Notes under the pieces: generated by a model
Seen by the model: the letters and a program-made list of their open reading frames with translations, nothing else
Databases searched by the model: none
What the model was told of the DNA's origin: nothing
Origin: Mesorhabditis belari
Lineage: Eukaryota; Nematoda; Chromadorea; Rhabditida; Rhabditidae
DNA: 64,000 nt
Direction of reading: 5' to 3'
Assembly (NCBI GenBank): GCA_958450365.1
Contig: CAUEEP010000333.1
Span: 186,001-250,000, forward strand
Position numbers and translations under genes: made by a program
Shown here: positions 33,701 to 43,977 of the stretch, in pieces
How positions within the stretch are numbered: position 1 is the stretch's first letter
Layout of the letters: every line of letters starts with the position of its first letter

Positions 33701-36700
33701 AGAGTATCTCAATGCGAATTTGGATCAAGTATGTACTTGGGAAGCAGAATCAGAAGCAGAACCACAAGCAGAATCACAAGCAGAATCACAAGCAGAGAAA
33801 AGCAGATGATTGTCTTTGTTTTTCCAGATCATTTGCCCATCTTTCCATTCGGAATTGGTACCGGTGGTCTCGAATCGTTTAATGAACACCCCGCTTTCTG
33901 CATCACTTTTTGATCAATTTTTCATCAACTATGGGCTTTTAGGTATTTAATTATGAATTAGAACATGCAAAAGATCGTTATTTATATAAGAAAATCATTC
34001 TTTAGGACCTGTTCAATTCGACAGCGATAAGATTTTGTTGAAACATCGTGGAAACACTTTCGGCATTTTGAGACAAGGTGAGACAAAGGATTTTGACACA
34101 TTTTGACACATTTTAACACATTTTGACACATTTTGAGACATTTTGAGACATTTTGACACATTTTGAGACATTTTGAGACATTTTGAGACATTTTGAGACA
34201 TTTTGAGACATTTTGAGACATTTTGACACATTTTGAGACATTTTGACACATTTTGAGACATTTTGAGACATTTTGAGACGTTTTGAGACGTTTTGAGACA
34301 TTTTGAGACATTTTGAGACATTTTGGCACATTTTGAGACATTTTGAGACATTTTGACACATTTTGAGACATTTTGAGACATTTTGACACATTTTGACACA
34401 TTTTGACACATTTTGACACATTTTGAGACATTTTAGACATTTGGACTTTTGAGACATTTTGAGACATTTTGAGACATTTTGACACATTTTGACACATTTT
34501 GAGACATTTTGACACATTTTGCGACGCTTTGAAACATTCTGACACATTTTGAGACATTTTGAGACATTTTGACAAGGATTTTTGCAATTTTATCATTAAA
34601 TCAAAGGCATATTTTGAAAATACAACATGCAAATTGACACTTCATTTAGGAAGAACAAGACTAAACGATTTCCGATTGCCATTCCGAGCTGGGAACCTAG
34701 AGGTCGAGGCGGAAAGCGGTCGCATGGTCGACTTTTTAATTAGCAACTACACACTAGGAAGTCTACTATTTTGGATGGATCAATATAGGTATAAAAGATC
34801 TTAAAGATCTTAAATTTCTTGGTGCTGGATTGTTCAATTTGAACATTTTTGGTATAATTAGATGCACCAAGTCTTTCTCTATCGATTGGTACAAAAGCTA
34901 TTTAAATTACACAGCCCAACATCAAGCTATTTGAGTTCAAAGTTAGATTGCCAATAGCAAAGGGGCGGGGCGTGAATAAAAAGTCAATAACCATAAACCA
35001 AGGCTGGCTTGGTTTATGGTTATTGGGGCGGGGCGGGGCGCGTATAAAAGGTGGGACATACGCGCCTCGTCCCCTTTGTCATTGGCAATCTATCCAAAGT
35101 TTCCCCCATTCATTTCACATTTAGAAAATTCGACTATGAGATCTCAAAAACAGCTCAAAATAACTCGGCTCTGGCTGGGTATTTGAGGACGGATTGTGGA
35201 AAGGATGATATTTGTGCGGGCACGATTTTCCCAGGTAACTAGATGACAATGAATAGTTTCTTTTGGGAAATTGATTAACCCATTCGAAATTTTCAGCGGA
35301 AAAACCCTTTTCGTAAAAAAAGGGGCCGGCCCCCCCCGGGGACGTATGCTTCCCCGGGGGAGGTTGGCAAATTATTATTTATAATATTTTTTTTTTTTTT
35401 TTTTTTTTTGGAAAAATATCCTAATTTATGAGAAATACGATAAAATTTGTTTTTAAGAATATATAAAAAAAAAAAAGACGGGAGTATTGGGTTTTGTTTT
35501 TTTATATAAAAATAACATTACAATAATATAATGGGGGGGGTTCCCTTCGGTAAAAATACAAAAAAACCAGGGACGGGGGGGTAGTAGAAAAGATTTTAAA
35601 ATTTAATTTTGGGGGAGGGGGGAAAAAAGAGGAAAGGCCCTCCAATCCGGGGGGCACCCGGTCAAGGGGAAAATGACGGATTTGAATTGGGGAAGGGGGG
35701 GGAGGGGGGGGGAATTGGGGAGGAATTTGCGTTGAGTTTCTTCGTAATTTTTTTTTTATTTTTGTTTTTATTTAATTTTATTATTAAAAAAGGAGAGGAG
35801 AAGAAAAGGATAAATAAGGGGATAGGATAAAAGAAAAAAATTGAAAACAAAAGGAAAATATATTAAATTTAGGATTTTTTTATAAATTTAAATTTTTTAT
35901 AAACAAAAATAATAGAAAGAAATTAATAGGGAATTAAAGGGAAAGGGGGCGGGGACCCCAAGGGGGAGGGGGGGGGGGGGGGGGCCGGGGTTAAGAAATA
36001 CATTTATCCATATGGATAGCTATGGAGAACCAAGAATCTAGCAGGGATTGAACCCTTGACCTGACTAACAAGGGCAGGACAACTGGCTGAGCCGGTAAAA
36101 TGCTATGCGATCCATACCATTCGACGCAGAATTTGATGCTGATTCCGAATACGTATTCTGTTTTTGCTAAATGACAATCTACCAGGAGTTATAAGCGTCT
36201 AGTTTTGTTCGGACTCTAAGAATGTGGCCATTCTCAGAGTCCTAACAAATCCATGGGTCTTAGCGGCCTACTTGCAGGCCTTCTTTAGCGCAGGCCTACT
36301 TGCAGGCCTTCTTAGAGTGGTATAGCGCTCGTTTCCAGAGCTAGACCTCACAGGTTCGACCCCTACTTTGGATCTCGCTTCTTGCTTCTTTTCAAGAAGT
36401 GTTTACTAGGTCGAACCTGTGAGGTCTCGCATTGGAAACGAAAGCTGTACCACTCGATCACGACCGCACTGAAGATGGTTAAGACCCAAATGACCGCAAG
36501 GAGGCCCCTAAGGCCCAAATAACCACATTTTCAGAGTACTAACAAAACTTTAGACGCTTATAACTCCTGGTAGATTGTCATTTAAAAAAAACGGAATACA
36601 TATTCGGAATCAGCATCAAACTCTGCGTTGAATGGTATAGGTCGCATAGCATTTCGTTCAGCCAGTTGACCTTACCTTGTAAGATACAGAGCTCTTAGCC

Positions 36701-39700
36701 AGTCGGCCATGCAGGCAGTCAACGACGGAATATAAAAACGATAGATTGATATAAAAACGCTTTGAAACCTTGGAGGCCTGGAAGCTGGAAGCTAAGCCAA
36801 CCTGGAATTTAAGTAATCCCATAAGTGGCATAAAGAGAGTACAGTAGATTTCTTGCTTTCCGCATAAACTTGCCGCATAAGCATACCTTTCATAGCGCAC
36901 TCATTCATCATTATCAATCATCAGTCAAATCATTATCAACCCTTTTGACCATTGTCATTTCAGCACTGAAAGAGAAATTCGCTGCCGGTTCGGTGGTGAT
37001 CAAATCGCACACCTCATCGTATCCACGTCTTGTCTTAAACGATGGTAAAGCTATCATTTATGTGGACAACAAGATCGACGCATATGTACAGGTAAAGAGA
37101 AATGAGCTAATGAGCTAAATGAGCTAAAATGATTGACTTCAAGACTATTTATGTGTGAAAAGCCGGATTTGTCTATGCTAGGCTTTGTGCTGTAGAACAA
37201 GTTGAGATTACAAGTTGAGTTGAACAAGCCTAGTTGAGTTGAGCTGAGCTTGCAGTTGAGTTACAGCTGAGCTTGCAGTTGAGTTGAACAAGCTGAGCTT
37301 TGAGCTTTGAGCTTTGAGCTTTGAGCTTTGAGCTTTGAAGCTTTGAAGCTTTGAAGCTTTGAAGCTTTGAGCAAGCTTGAGATTCGTCACAAGAGCAATG
37401 ATCTTTATCTATTTTTTCTGTGATTATGTAATTACAGTTTGGCTCTAAAAGATCTAGAACTTATTTTACTTTTTTTTTTCAGCAACCCGATCGAACCCGT
37501 CGCTTTCTGACAGCGAACATGGCTGTTGAGGTGAAATACGATGAGCCGAAGTTTCTGGATTATGTTTTCAAGGCGAAATTGCGCATTGACAAGTTCAAAT
37601 TGACAGATGTAAGTGCAAAAATAAGCTTTCTAATAGAAGCTTGCTAATAGAAGATAAAACAAAATAAAACAGCATCGATATCCCAGATTAAATCGACTTT
37701 TGAAAGCTTCGACTAGCTTACATCGACTAAAACATTTTTCCAGGTCTCGTCAACGGTTGAGGGAATCGATGCGAATTCGTTGGAGTTCTTGGTGAACGCG
37801 CTCATCGAATTGGTGCTAAATGATGAAATGGGAGAAAAGATGAAGGTTTTTGTTGCAGAGAATTCGTTAGAAAGCGAAAATGGGAATGGCATTTTAGGGA
37901 ATGGCTTTTCCAATCATTTTCGATTTCGAACAACACGCGGTGGATTTGGTTTTCGAAAAGGATCGATTGCGGATATCGGCTGATTATTGTTATGGGACGA
38001 AATGTCAGGTAAGAAACGAGTCTACAGTCTGTAGACTGTAGACTGTAGACTGTACAACACAAAATGACTTTCCGCACTTCTTTCAATAGCATTTTTCAAC
38101 CTCAAAGCTAAATAAACTCTAAATTTAAGCAGTGGCCTTTTTTTGAAAGAGCATAACTAAAAAACTAGAAGAAATTTCGAAAAACGGTTTTGATTTTTAA
38201 AAACTACAAATCCTTAGCTACTTTTTTAAACATAAACTTCTTCGAAAAATGTTCGCAGAGCGCTGTCAATGAAAAGAAAACGAGGCGCACATAATTTTCA
38301 GCCAGCCTCTAGAAGCCTATTTCCATTTCTCATTTAAAATCCGATTTCATAGAGGGTAAAGTCATAGGTTTGCTAAATGTTAGCAAAGGATTACCGTAGC
38401 AAGGGATTACCATAGCAAGGGATTACCGTCTAGTAATGCTGAACTCATTTTCTAAGATATCTTATAGCACAAAATTTGGTGCTATACAGTAGCGGAACAA
38501 AAGTTTTGCACTAACCCCCATTTCGATTGTAAATTGGCCAAATTTCGAGGTTTGAATCATCAAATTCAATCAAATTCATCTTAAGAAAATGAGTCCTGGT
38601 AAACATCATCAGCTTTGAATCATAAGTAAACTTTGAAATCATAAGAAAATCATTTTGCTTTGGATTTGGAAATGTTTAGATTCGATTCAGGGTGTTTGAA
38701 AACCTGGAAAATACAAAAACTTGTCCGTTAAATGCAAATTTCGTTTGACCAGGCTCATTTGCCCCGCCCCTCCATAATTAGTAAAGTAGCGGAACAAAAG
38801 CTTTGCACTAACCCCCATTTCCAATGTAAATTGGCCAAATTTCGAGGTCTGAATCATCAAATTCAATCAAATTCAATCAAATTCATCTTAAGAAAATGAG
38901 TCTTGGCCCAAAAGTTGCCCATTAGGTTGCCCATTACGTAAAACTACCTGAAGAATCCGAATTTGAAGTTAGATTTATAAAAGCTTTTCACAAACAAGTT
39001 ACATAGAGTCCAAAACGACAAAACATAATTGGACGCGCCTGTCAAAATTTGATTTGGCCGTATTTCTTTATCATCATAAAAAGCTACCAATCTCAACGCG
39101 TTAATGCAAAAATTCAAATCTAATTTCTGTGTTTTTAAAATTTTAGAGTGAAAAGAAGCATTTATTCAAGAAATACAGCCAAATCAAATTTTCACAGACG
39201 TGTCCAATTATGTTTAGGCCTTTGGACTCTATGTAACTTTTTTGTGAAAAACTTCTTATAAAAATTTAACTTGAAATTCGGATTTTTCAGGTAGCGGGTA
39301 ATGCTGCTGCAGCTAAGCAAGATTTGCGTGCGTTCAATCTTTTGACGGAGTGGCCTAACTTAGCAATAAATACTGATGATGATTTTGACGCTTGACTAGC
39401 TGAACGAGGACTTTTCTGGGGAGATCAACGCAATTGTCCCAACTGCAACAATGAAATGAAGCTAAAAGTATATGCTAACGGCAACGAAATCAAGAAAGAA
39501 CTCGTTTCATTCAAGAATCCAGAAAGAATCAAGAAAAATCATTCTAATCTATCATTCTAATCATTCTAATCATATCATTGTACTTGTAGGCCAGCTGGAA
39601 TCAAGAATAAATGGAGATGTTGAGTGGTGGGAGTAGTTGTTTATCATGTTTCTTTATTCGATTCAGCGCGTTTGAAAATCTCGAACATAATAAACTTGCG

Positions 39701-40434
39701 CATTAAATGCAAACTTCCTGCCATTTGCGCCCCTTTTGCGCCCATTTGCGCTCATTTGCGCCCATTCGCGTCCCCAATTAGTATAGGACTCAAAATTGCC
39801 ATATTGTAATCTTATGTAAGTTTAAAAATTGAAATCTAATGTTGGATGATTTCTAAATCCAAAATGTTTATCCAAAGAGTCAAAAAAACATTCCACGGGA
39901 GGGATTCGAACTCTCGAACGGCAGTATATAGATCTAGAGTCGATCAGCTCTAGAGTCGATCAGCTCTAGAGTCGATCAGCTCTAGAGTCGATCAGCTCTA
40001 GAGTCGATCAGCTCTAGAGTCGATCAGCTCTAGAGTCGATCAGATCTAGAGTCGATCAGATCTAGAGTCGATCAGATCTAGAGTCGATCAGATCTAGAGT
40101 CGATCAGATCTAGAGTCGATCAGATCTAGAGTCGATCAGATCTAGAGTCGATCAGATCTAGAGTCGGACGCCTTTGACCGATTTTCACTGAAGATTGCCT
40201 TCTGGGATCACTTGATCCTCTTTTCGACGTAAACTTTGATCATCTGGCACACCAATTCCATCAGAAAACAAGAGCTTTAGTGGTGCCAGATGCTTTACGT
40301 TTACATTAAAAACGTCGAACAAGGAAAAGCTCAAGAATTCGAGTTTTTGTAAGCAAGTCAAAACAAATTTCTAGGTGAAAACCGAGGAATCGAAAGATGG
40401 AAATGTCGACTATTATGATCAAGTGACCGGGTAG
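30742..40434 (+). CDS. LBP/BPI/CETP-family lipid-binding protein
   Basis: Secreted lipid-transfer/LPS-binding-type protein. Exons: 30742-30820, 31750-31808, 31918-32016, 32088-32186, 32514-32605, 32736-32811, 33624-33728, 33828-33942, 34006-34077, 34650-34788, 35125-35234, 36964-37091, 37483-37608, 37744-37845, 37898-38008, 40375-40434: 1572 nt, 523 aa, phases consistent throughout. Residues 1-22 are a signal peptide (MKWSLILPLLFTITFLI). The N-terminal barrel starts NAGFYSRVNQKGLDLLSDYL. Cys167 (LVTCK) and Cys206 (IICPS) are 39 apart, matching the conserved BPI disulfide. The C-terminal domain ends GMAFPI, AVDLVFEKDRLRISADY. A 52-nt intron (37846-37897) resolves an apparent frameshift. The last exon is uncertain: 38090-38122 (HFSTSKLNKL) is an alternative to 40375-40434 (VKTEESKDGNVDYYDQVTG). 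Confidence 0.9.
30915..31258. mobile_element. Hairpin MITE in LBP/BPI intron 1
   Basis: Arms of about 150 bp: ACCTGTCAAACTACAAACGC ... AAAGAAAGTTACAGTGGTTT and complement. No coding content. Confidence 0.8.
31375..31566. repeat. 17-bp minisatellite in LBP/BPI intron 1
   Basis: About 11 units of GTTGCGCAAATGACCCA; the reverse-strand Arg/Asn/Cys/Thr ORFs are artefacts. Confidence 0.92.
32195..32485. repeat. 28-bp minisatellite in LBP/BPI intron 4
   Basis: About ten units of a 28-bp repeat starting AAGCTTTAGCAATAAAATGC, filling the 327-bp intron. Confidence 0.92.
33545..33623. repeat. 21-bp repeat containing the exon 7 splice acceptor
   Basis: Three to four units of CTTTTAGTAGACTACAGTAA+G; the last CTTTTAG is the acceptor of LBP/BPI exon 7. 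Each earlier unit also offers CTTYTAG. A further CAGAATCACAAG array lies in the next intron (33745-33797). Confidence 0.85.
34080..34572. repeat. 10-bp satellite directly abutting exon 9 donor
   Basis: About 48 units of ACATTTTGAG (GAC/GAG variants) in LBP/BPI intron 9, giving long artefact ORFs on the minus strand. The final coding bases of exon 9 (ATTTTGAGACAAG) match the unit. Confidence 0.95.
34945..35095. repeat. Foldback with GC boxes in LBP/BPI intron 10
   Basis: Outer arms GATTGCCAATAGCAAAGGGG and complement, inner hairpin AATAACCATAAACCAAG/CTTGGTTTATGGTTATT. Contains several GGGCGGGGC motifs and GCGTATAAAAGG, which resembles a TATA box. The right arm ends 30 bp before exon 11. Confidence 0.75.
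35300..35995. other. Homopolymer-rich, probably poor-quality sequence
   Basis: Abrupt change to long runs of G, A and T (T22, G18, repeated G7-G8, GGGGCCGGCCCCCCCC) unlike any other part of the window. No repeat or ORF structure. Lies within LBP/BPI intron 11. Confidence 0.75.
36000..36715. mobile_element. Foldback element, second copy, with tRNA-like modules
   Basis: Same family as 9395-10155: left arm 36045-36250 (GAATCTAGCAGGGATTGAAC ... CGACGCAGAATTTGATGCTG ... TTATAAGCGTCTAG), right arm complement 36520-36660. Centre has GGCCTACTTGCAGGCCTTCT twice, a + tRNA-like unit (36325-36372, CGCTCGTTTCCAGAG ... CAGGTTCGACCCC) and its - mirror (36405-36470). Inserted in LBP/BPI intron 11. Confidence 0.82.
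36655..36715 (-). pseudogene. tRNA-like A-box segment
   Basis: Minus strand ATGGCCGACTGGCTAAGAGC is a strong A-box/D-arm; no B-box within range. At the right border of the foldback element. Confidence 0.4.
37205..37382. repeat. Tandem repeats in LBP/BPI intron 12
   Basis: Two arrays side by side: AGTTGAGTTGAGCTGAGCTTGC-like units, then GAGCTTT and GAAGCTTT units. Confidence 0.85.
38490..38935. repeat. Direct repeat of about 140 bp (38490-38612, 38784-38905)
   Basis: Both copies begin GTAGCGGAACAAAAG and run through GCCAAATTTCGAGGT to AAGAAAATGAGTC. Between them, ATTCGATTCAGGGTGTTTGA ... CATTTGCCCCGCCCC recurs diverged at 39657-39785. In the last LBP/BPI intron if the distal final exon is used. 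Confidence 0.8.
38947..39291. mobile_element. TA-flanked hairpin MITE (CCTGAAGAATCC)
   Basis: Arms of about 120 bp, CCTGAAGAATCCGAATTTGA and complement ending TTCGGATTTTTCAGG, TA each side. Confidence 0.85.
39298..39500 (+). pseudogene. Merlin/ISXO2-like transposase N-terminal relic
   Basis: Frame gives FNLLTEWPNLAIN, a stop, then LAERGLFWGDQRNCPNCNNE and MKLKVYANGN. ERGLL-(x)-CPNC-(x)-M fits the zinc-ribbon N-terminus of ISXO2/Merlin transposases. It follows a good acceptor but reads as transposon, not as an LBP/BPI exon. Confidence 0.6.
39893..39932 (-). pseudogene. tRNA 3' half next to minisatellite
   Basis: Minus strand: GAGAGTTCGAATCCCTCCCG then TGGAA, a canonical T arm with B-box and acceptor-like end. 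The 5' half is absent; in its place begins the 16-bp array. Confidence 0.5.
39936..40166. repeat. 16-bp minisatellite, two homogenised halves
   Basis: Units TCTAGAGTCGATCAGC (first about 7) and TCTAGAGTCGATCAGA (last about 8). The one-base variant is switched en bloc, indicating two rounds of expansion. Confidence 0.92.
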
Positions 40435-40747
40435 TGACAAAATGACTGCGCTTCCATCAAAATGTTAGCTTATGAAGTTAGGGTTTTCGAATTCCCCCTC
40501 ATTTCTCCCCACATTTCTTACTTGTCTCCCTTCCGATTTCCTAATGTTCTCATAACTAATAATTTATTTATTCTATGTATTCAATATGTATTTTTTTTAA
40601 TTTTCTTGATTCGAAATTTTGGCATAAATATTTTATTTTATTTTATTTACATAAAAGGAGTTAACTATTCACAATTCAAAGTTAAAGAAAACCATTGAAA
40701 TGAATCGTCAAGCTTTATAAGCACAGAACTTTGTTTAGAGATTATAT

Positions 40748-40858
40748 TGATAACCTAGATTTTCACTGACAATTAGTCTGTGCAAGCTTTCCAGATTTCG
40801 TTAAGATTTCCAGTACAGGGGAAAAGTCAATTCATATATTGCTTGTTCAGTTTTCTAT
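40748..40858. repeat. Dispersed repeat, copy 1 (copy 2 at 48148-48262)
   Basis: GATTTTCACTGACAATTAGT ... GCAAGCTTT(C/T)CAGATT ... TTTCCAGTACAGG ... ATATTGCT(T/C)GTTCAGTTTTC in both, same orientation. Confidence 0.82.
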
Positions 40859-40862
40859 TAAG

Positions 40863-41395
40863 CTGGTGAATTGAAAACTGCGGGACTTTTGAACTAAAAT
40901 TTATTCAACATAAAACCATGAATTCATTCCAAATAATTTCCATTATTATTGACGACTTCTGCCCATTTTACAGGCAATTTGCGGATTCCTCTTTCGTAGT
41001 AGGATTTTGGTTTGTGTGTGAGACAAGTGTGAGACTCAAAATGGAGGGACTGGAGATGGAGACTGAGATCCCAGTTTGAGCACGGACCTTCAAAAGAAAC
41101 CCATTTTGGTGTCAATAGAAAAGTTGTAGAGAATCAAAAATTAGGCTTATACCCAAATTTCCAAAAAAGATACACTTAGTAGTTTCGCTTAAAATGCAAG
41201 ATTTGTTGCAAGCTTGTGAAAATTCGTAAATTTGACATTTCTTGAAACCCAGCTTTTGAATCGTTCTGAAAATTTGGATATAAGCTTGATTTTTGATTCT
41301 CTTCAACTTTTCCATTGACACCAAAATGGGTTTCTTTTGAAGAAAGTGCTCAAACTGTCACATATGACAATGGCCCGCAGTCTTCAACTCACCAA
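40863..41395 (-). mobile_element. Second copy of the deleted mariner
   Basis: About 90% identical by eye to 1469-2022, again ending KLPVKWAEVVNNNGNYLE on the minus strand. The left end is worn (AGCTGGTGAATTG); the right end is TCAACTCACCAACCAA. Confidence 0.82.
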
Positions 41396-41447
41396 CCAAA
41401 TAGTTTCAAATGATGGTCTGCTATTCGAATTTAAAATGATTTCAACT

Positions 41448-42240
41448 TTAGATAGTTTTCTGCATTCTGTTAAACCAACACGATTGTAAGACACTTCCAA
41501 AGCGACAAATTTGAGTAGGACTCTCAACTTCATTGCTTCCACTTCCTAACCAAACCAAAACATCAGTTCTCCGGAATTTCTTCTCAATAACAATTAAATA
41601 TTTGTCCTTATCCTTATGAGTCAAAACCTCATCTGATCCGGATACTTGTTTTTAAGAAACAATTGCTCAAGCAAAGCTAGACATTTTTTTTGATCCACGT
41701 CACAACTTAATGATGCATGTCCATCGACTCGTGTCGCCAAAGGAATGAATCGACCGCCTACTCCTCTCACCATATCCCCATCAAAATGTTTTACTACCTG
41801 TATGGTACATGTTTTTACGCGCAGTTAATCTCGAATGTGCCGCAAATTTGAATTGAACTCCCTTCCCTTAGTTAACTTTAGTTCTTCATTTAATTTTATA
41901 GCACTCAAGTTCGACTCTTCCTTGGATAAACTTTTTGTTTTAATGTTTTGAATAGCTTTAGGATCTTCTTCTGGTATTTCTTTCCAAACTTTATTACCAA
42001 TTGGTGAGAAACCTTGGGCCAAAATAGAAATAACAAGATCTAGAGTCTGAAAAGCGTAAATTATCTGTTTGAAAGTTTTTGTAGTTTCAAATCAGTTTCT
42101 AAAGTTTCCAAATCAACTTTCGCTTTTCATCATCTCTTTTTTGGCTTCACATTTTTGTGTCTTTTAACCATCCTCTCATTGCTACATCATCAAGTTGCCT
42201 ATTTAGTTCTTGAATTCGAGAATTGTCGTCTCATTGTTCT
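41448..42240 (-). pseudogene. Decayed coding region, family not recognised
   Basis: Reading down the minus strand: RIQELNRQLDDVAMRGWLKD (about 42215-42150), a frameshifted lysine-rich coil, then from an acceptor at 42047 TLDLVISILAQGFSPIGNKV ... KGREFNSNLRHIRD, a TAA at 41825, and in the same frame VVKHFDGDMVRGVGGRFIPL, ATRVDGHASLSCDVDQKKCL (to 41621). After a frameshift it continues DEVLTHKDKDKYLIVIEKKF, VLVWLGSGSNEVESPTQICR to the stop at 41448. Over 230 residues of clearly protein-like sequence with at least three breaks. It may be a dead host gene or part of a large transposon; I do not recognise it. Confidence 0.6.
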
Positions 42241-42269
42241 CACTCAGAGGACGTCTCATTGTTCTCACT

Positions 42270-42425
42270 GATTTGCAAAATTAGGCATTGTGGTGATGAT
42301 TGCACTGGCGGGTCCGGCTCGTCCGGCCGTTCTCCATCCGCCACCCGATGCCGTTTCCATCGATTGCACGTCGACTTCCTGGTGCTCGAAAAGTCTGTGT
42401 GCTCCTGGCGTGCTTTCCTAAAATT
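42270..42425. CDS. Possible GC-rich exon, strand ambiguous
   Basis: The only GC-rich stretch nearby. On + it reads IVVMIALAGPARPAVLHPPP then DAVSIDCTSTSWCSKSLCAP to a stop at 42416. On - it reads, after an ATTTTAG acceptor, ESTPGAHRLFEHQEVDVQSM then ETASGGGWRTAGRAGP to a TGA. Both are open; neither matches a family I know. Confidence 0.3.
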
Positions 42426-42429
42426 AATT

Positions 42430-43969
42430 CTTTAGCTTTAGACTTTCATTACAAAAGCTTAAAAGTTAGATTTAACTTCAAATTCTTTTCTTTTTCTTTT
42501 CTACGTTTCTACGTTTATTTTTTTGTTTGTTCTGGCTTCTGGTTTGATTTGATTTGACTTGCCTGTTCTAGTTGTTCTTAGTTGTTCTGGCTTAATTCGG
42601 AAAGCCTTGAACTTGGGCCATCCCTACAATTTTACAATAATCATCTATAATCTCTGGAGCCACAAGCGGCTCCTTCTGTGTATTGGGCTCACTTTGTTTC
42701 ATACATTATTAAATACCAACTTCACATCTAATTCCACTTTCAATTCATTTCAGGACCATCGCCCATTTCATGATATTTATTAGTCTGGCTGTGAGTGGGG
42801 TGTGGTTTTGCCGAAAGTGGTGAGCGGAAGGTCGTTTGATTTGAGGGAAGAGGAAAGGTCTTTTTCGGGCTGGAATGTGTGCAACAAATATGTTTGTCTC
42901 CTCTTTTCATTCCCTATATTTGTCTGCCTTTGCCCTATCTCACCCTAACCACAAAACTCTCACAAACAGTCTCCATAAACAGGGGAAATCGGCGCCAATT
43001 CGAATCAGATTTGTTGTTTTCCAGTTTTCAAATTGATTTGTGTTTTTAAAACGTTTTAACTTTTAACGTTTTAACTTTTTCAATACTTCTAATGTATTTT
43101 GGTATTTGTCGATCATATTTCCATAACATTAAAGTCAATATAGGGTTATGATCTTGAAGTCAGTTGTTTACGAATCAGTTGAAACAAACAAAACAAACAA
43201 CAAACAAACAAACAAAACAAACAAAACAAACAACTTTCTTGCACTTATCCCACAATTTGGAGTTTCTGTTGAGTTCAACAAATTAATTTTTAACGAAAAT
43301 CTTTCCTGTATCTTCAGCAATGACTTTTCTAATTACAAAATACAAACTTTTCTAATTACTTCTGAATCTAGCGCTAAACTTCAATCGTCTCTAGTCGATC
43401 TAGTCGTTTCTAGTCGACAATCTAAACTGATTGTGAGAAAAATGTTACTTATGTCAATTTTAAAAAATGCTATATAGAAAAAAAAGTTACCTATTCAAAA
43501 AGAAATCATTTAAAAAGCTATTAAGTTAGTTATCCATTGAGCAAACTGGTTTTGAAAATTTTTCAATCATTGCCTTTGAACTTTTGACGATTTTCCAATC
43601 ATTGCAACTTTTAAAATTGGGAAAAACATTGACAGACTGTTGCTGAGAAGTCAAAATATTCATTGGCAGACGATCTTTGTTTTTCTTTGTTTTTCTTTTG
43701 TTTTTCTTTTGTCTTTCTTTTTTTAAAAATAGAAATCATTTTTTTCATCGAATCGCAAATATTTTTAGCATAAAGAAAGAAAATGTGAGAAAAGGGTAAG
43801 TCAATATTGAGAAATGCTTTCATGCTTTACTATTTTAAGCTTTGAGCTTACTATTTTAAGCTTTGAGCTTACTATTTTGTTGTTTTTGCAATTGCTTTGT
43901 TTCAATCTTAAACTCTAGAACATTATTGACTCATTTTAATCCATTTATCAAGCTTTGCCCTTCCTAGCC
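42430..43969. other. No gene recognised
   Basis: Holds an AACAAAC array (43186-43232), TTTTCTTTG units (43675-43710), ACTATTTTAAGCTTTGAGCTT units (43829-43875) and pyrimidine-rich DNA near 42890-42965. Confidence 0.5.
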
Positions 43970-43977
43970 AATAATTT

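Noticed and set aside
33982..34632. 216-aa minus-strand ORF of SKCLKMSQNV repeats
   Set aside because: Translation of the 10-bp intronic satellite.
37744..37983. Apparent frameshift and early stop in the LBP/BPI C-terminus
   Set aside because: Removing a 52-nt GT-AG intron (37846-37897) restores GMAFPI...RISADY, the expected family ending.
39291..39400. VAGNAAAAKQDLRAF... as the last LBP/BPI exon
   Set aside because: Good acceptor and phase, but the frame continues past its stop as a Merlin/ISXO2-like zinc-ribbon, so it is transposon relic.
39936..40166. CRISPR-like regular repeats
   Set aside because: Head-to-tail units with no unique spacers, in a nematode genome; a minisatellite. The same applies to all arrays here.
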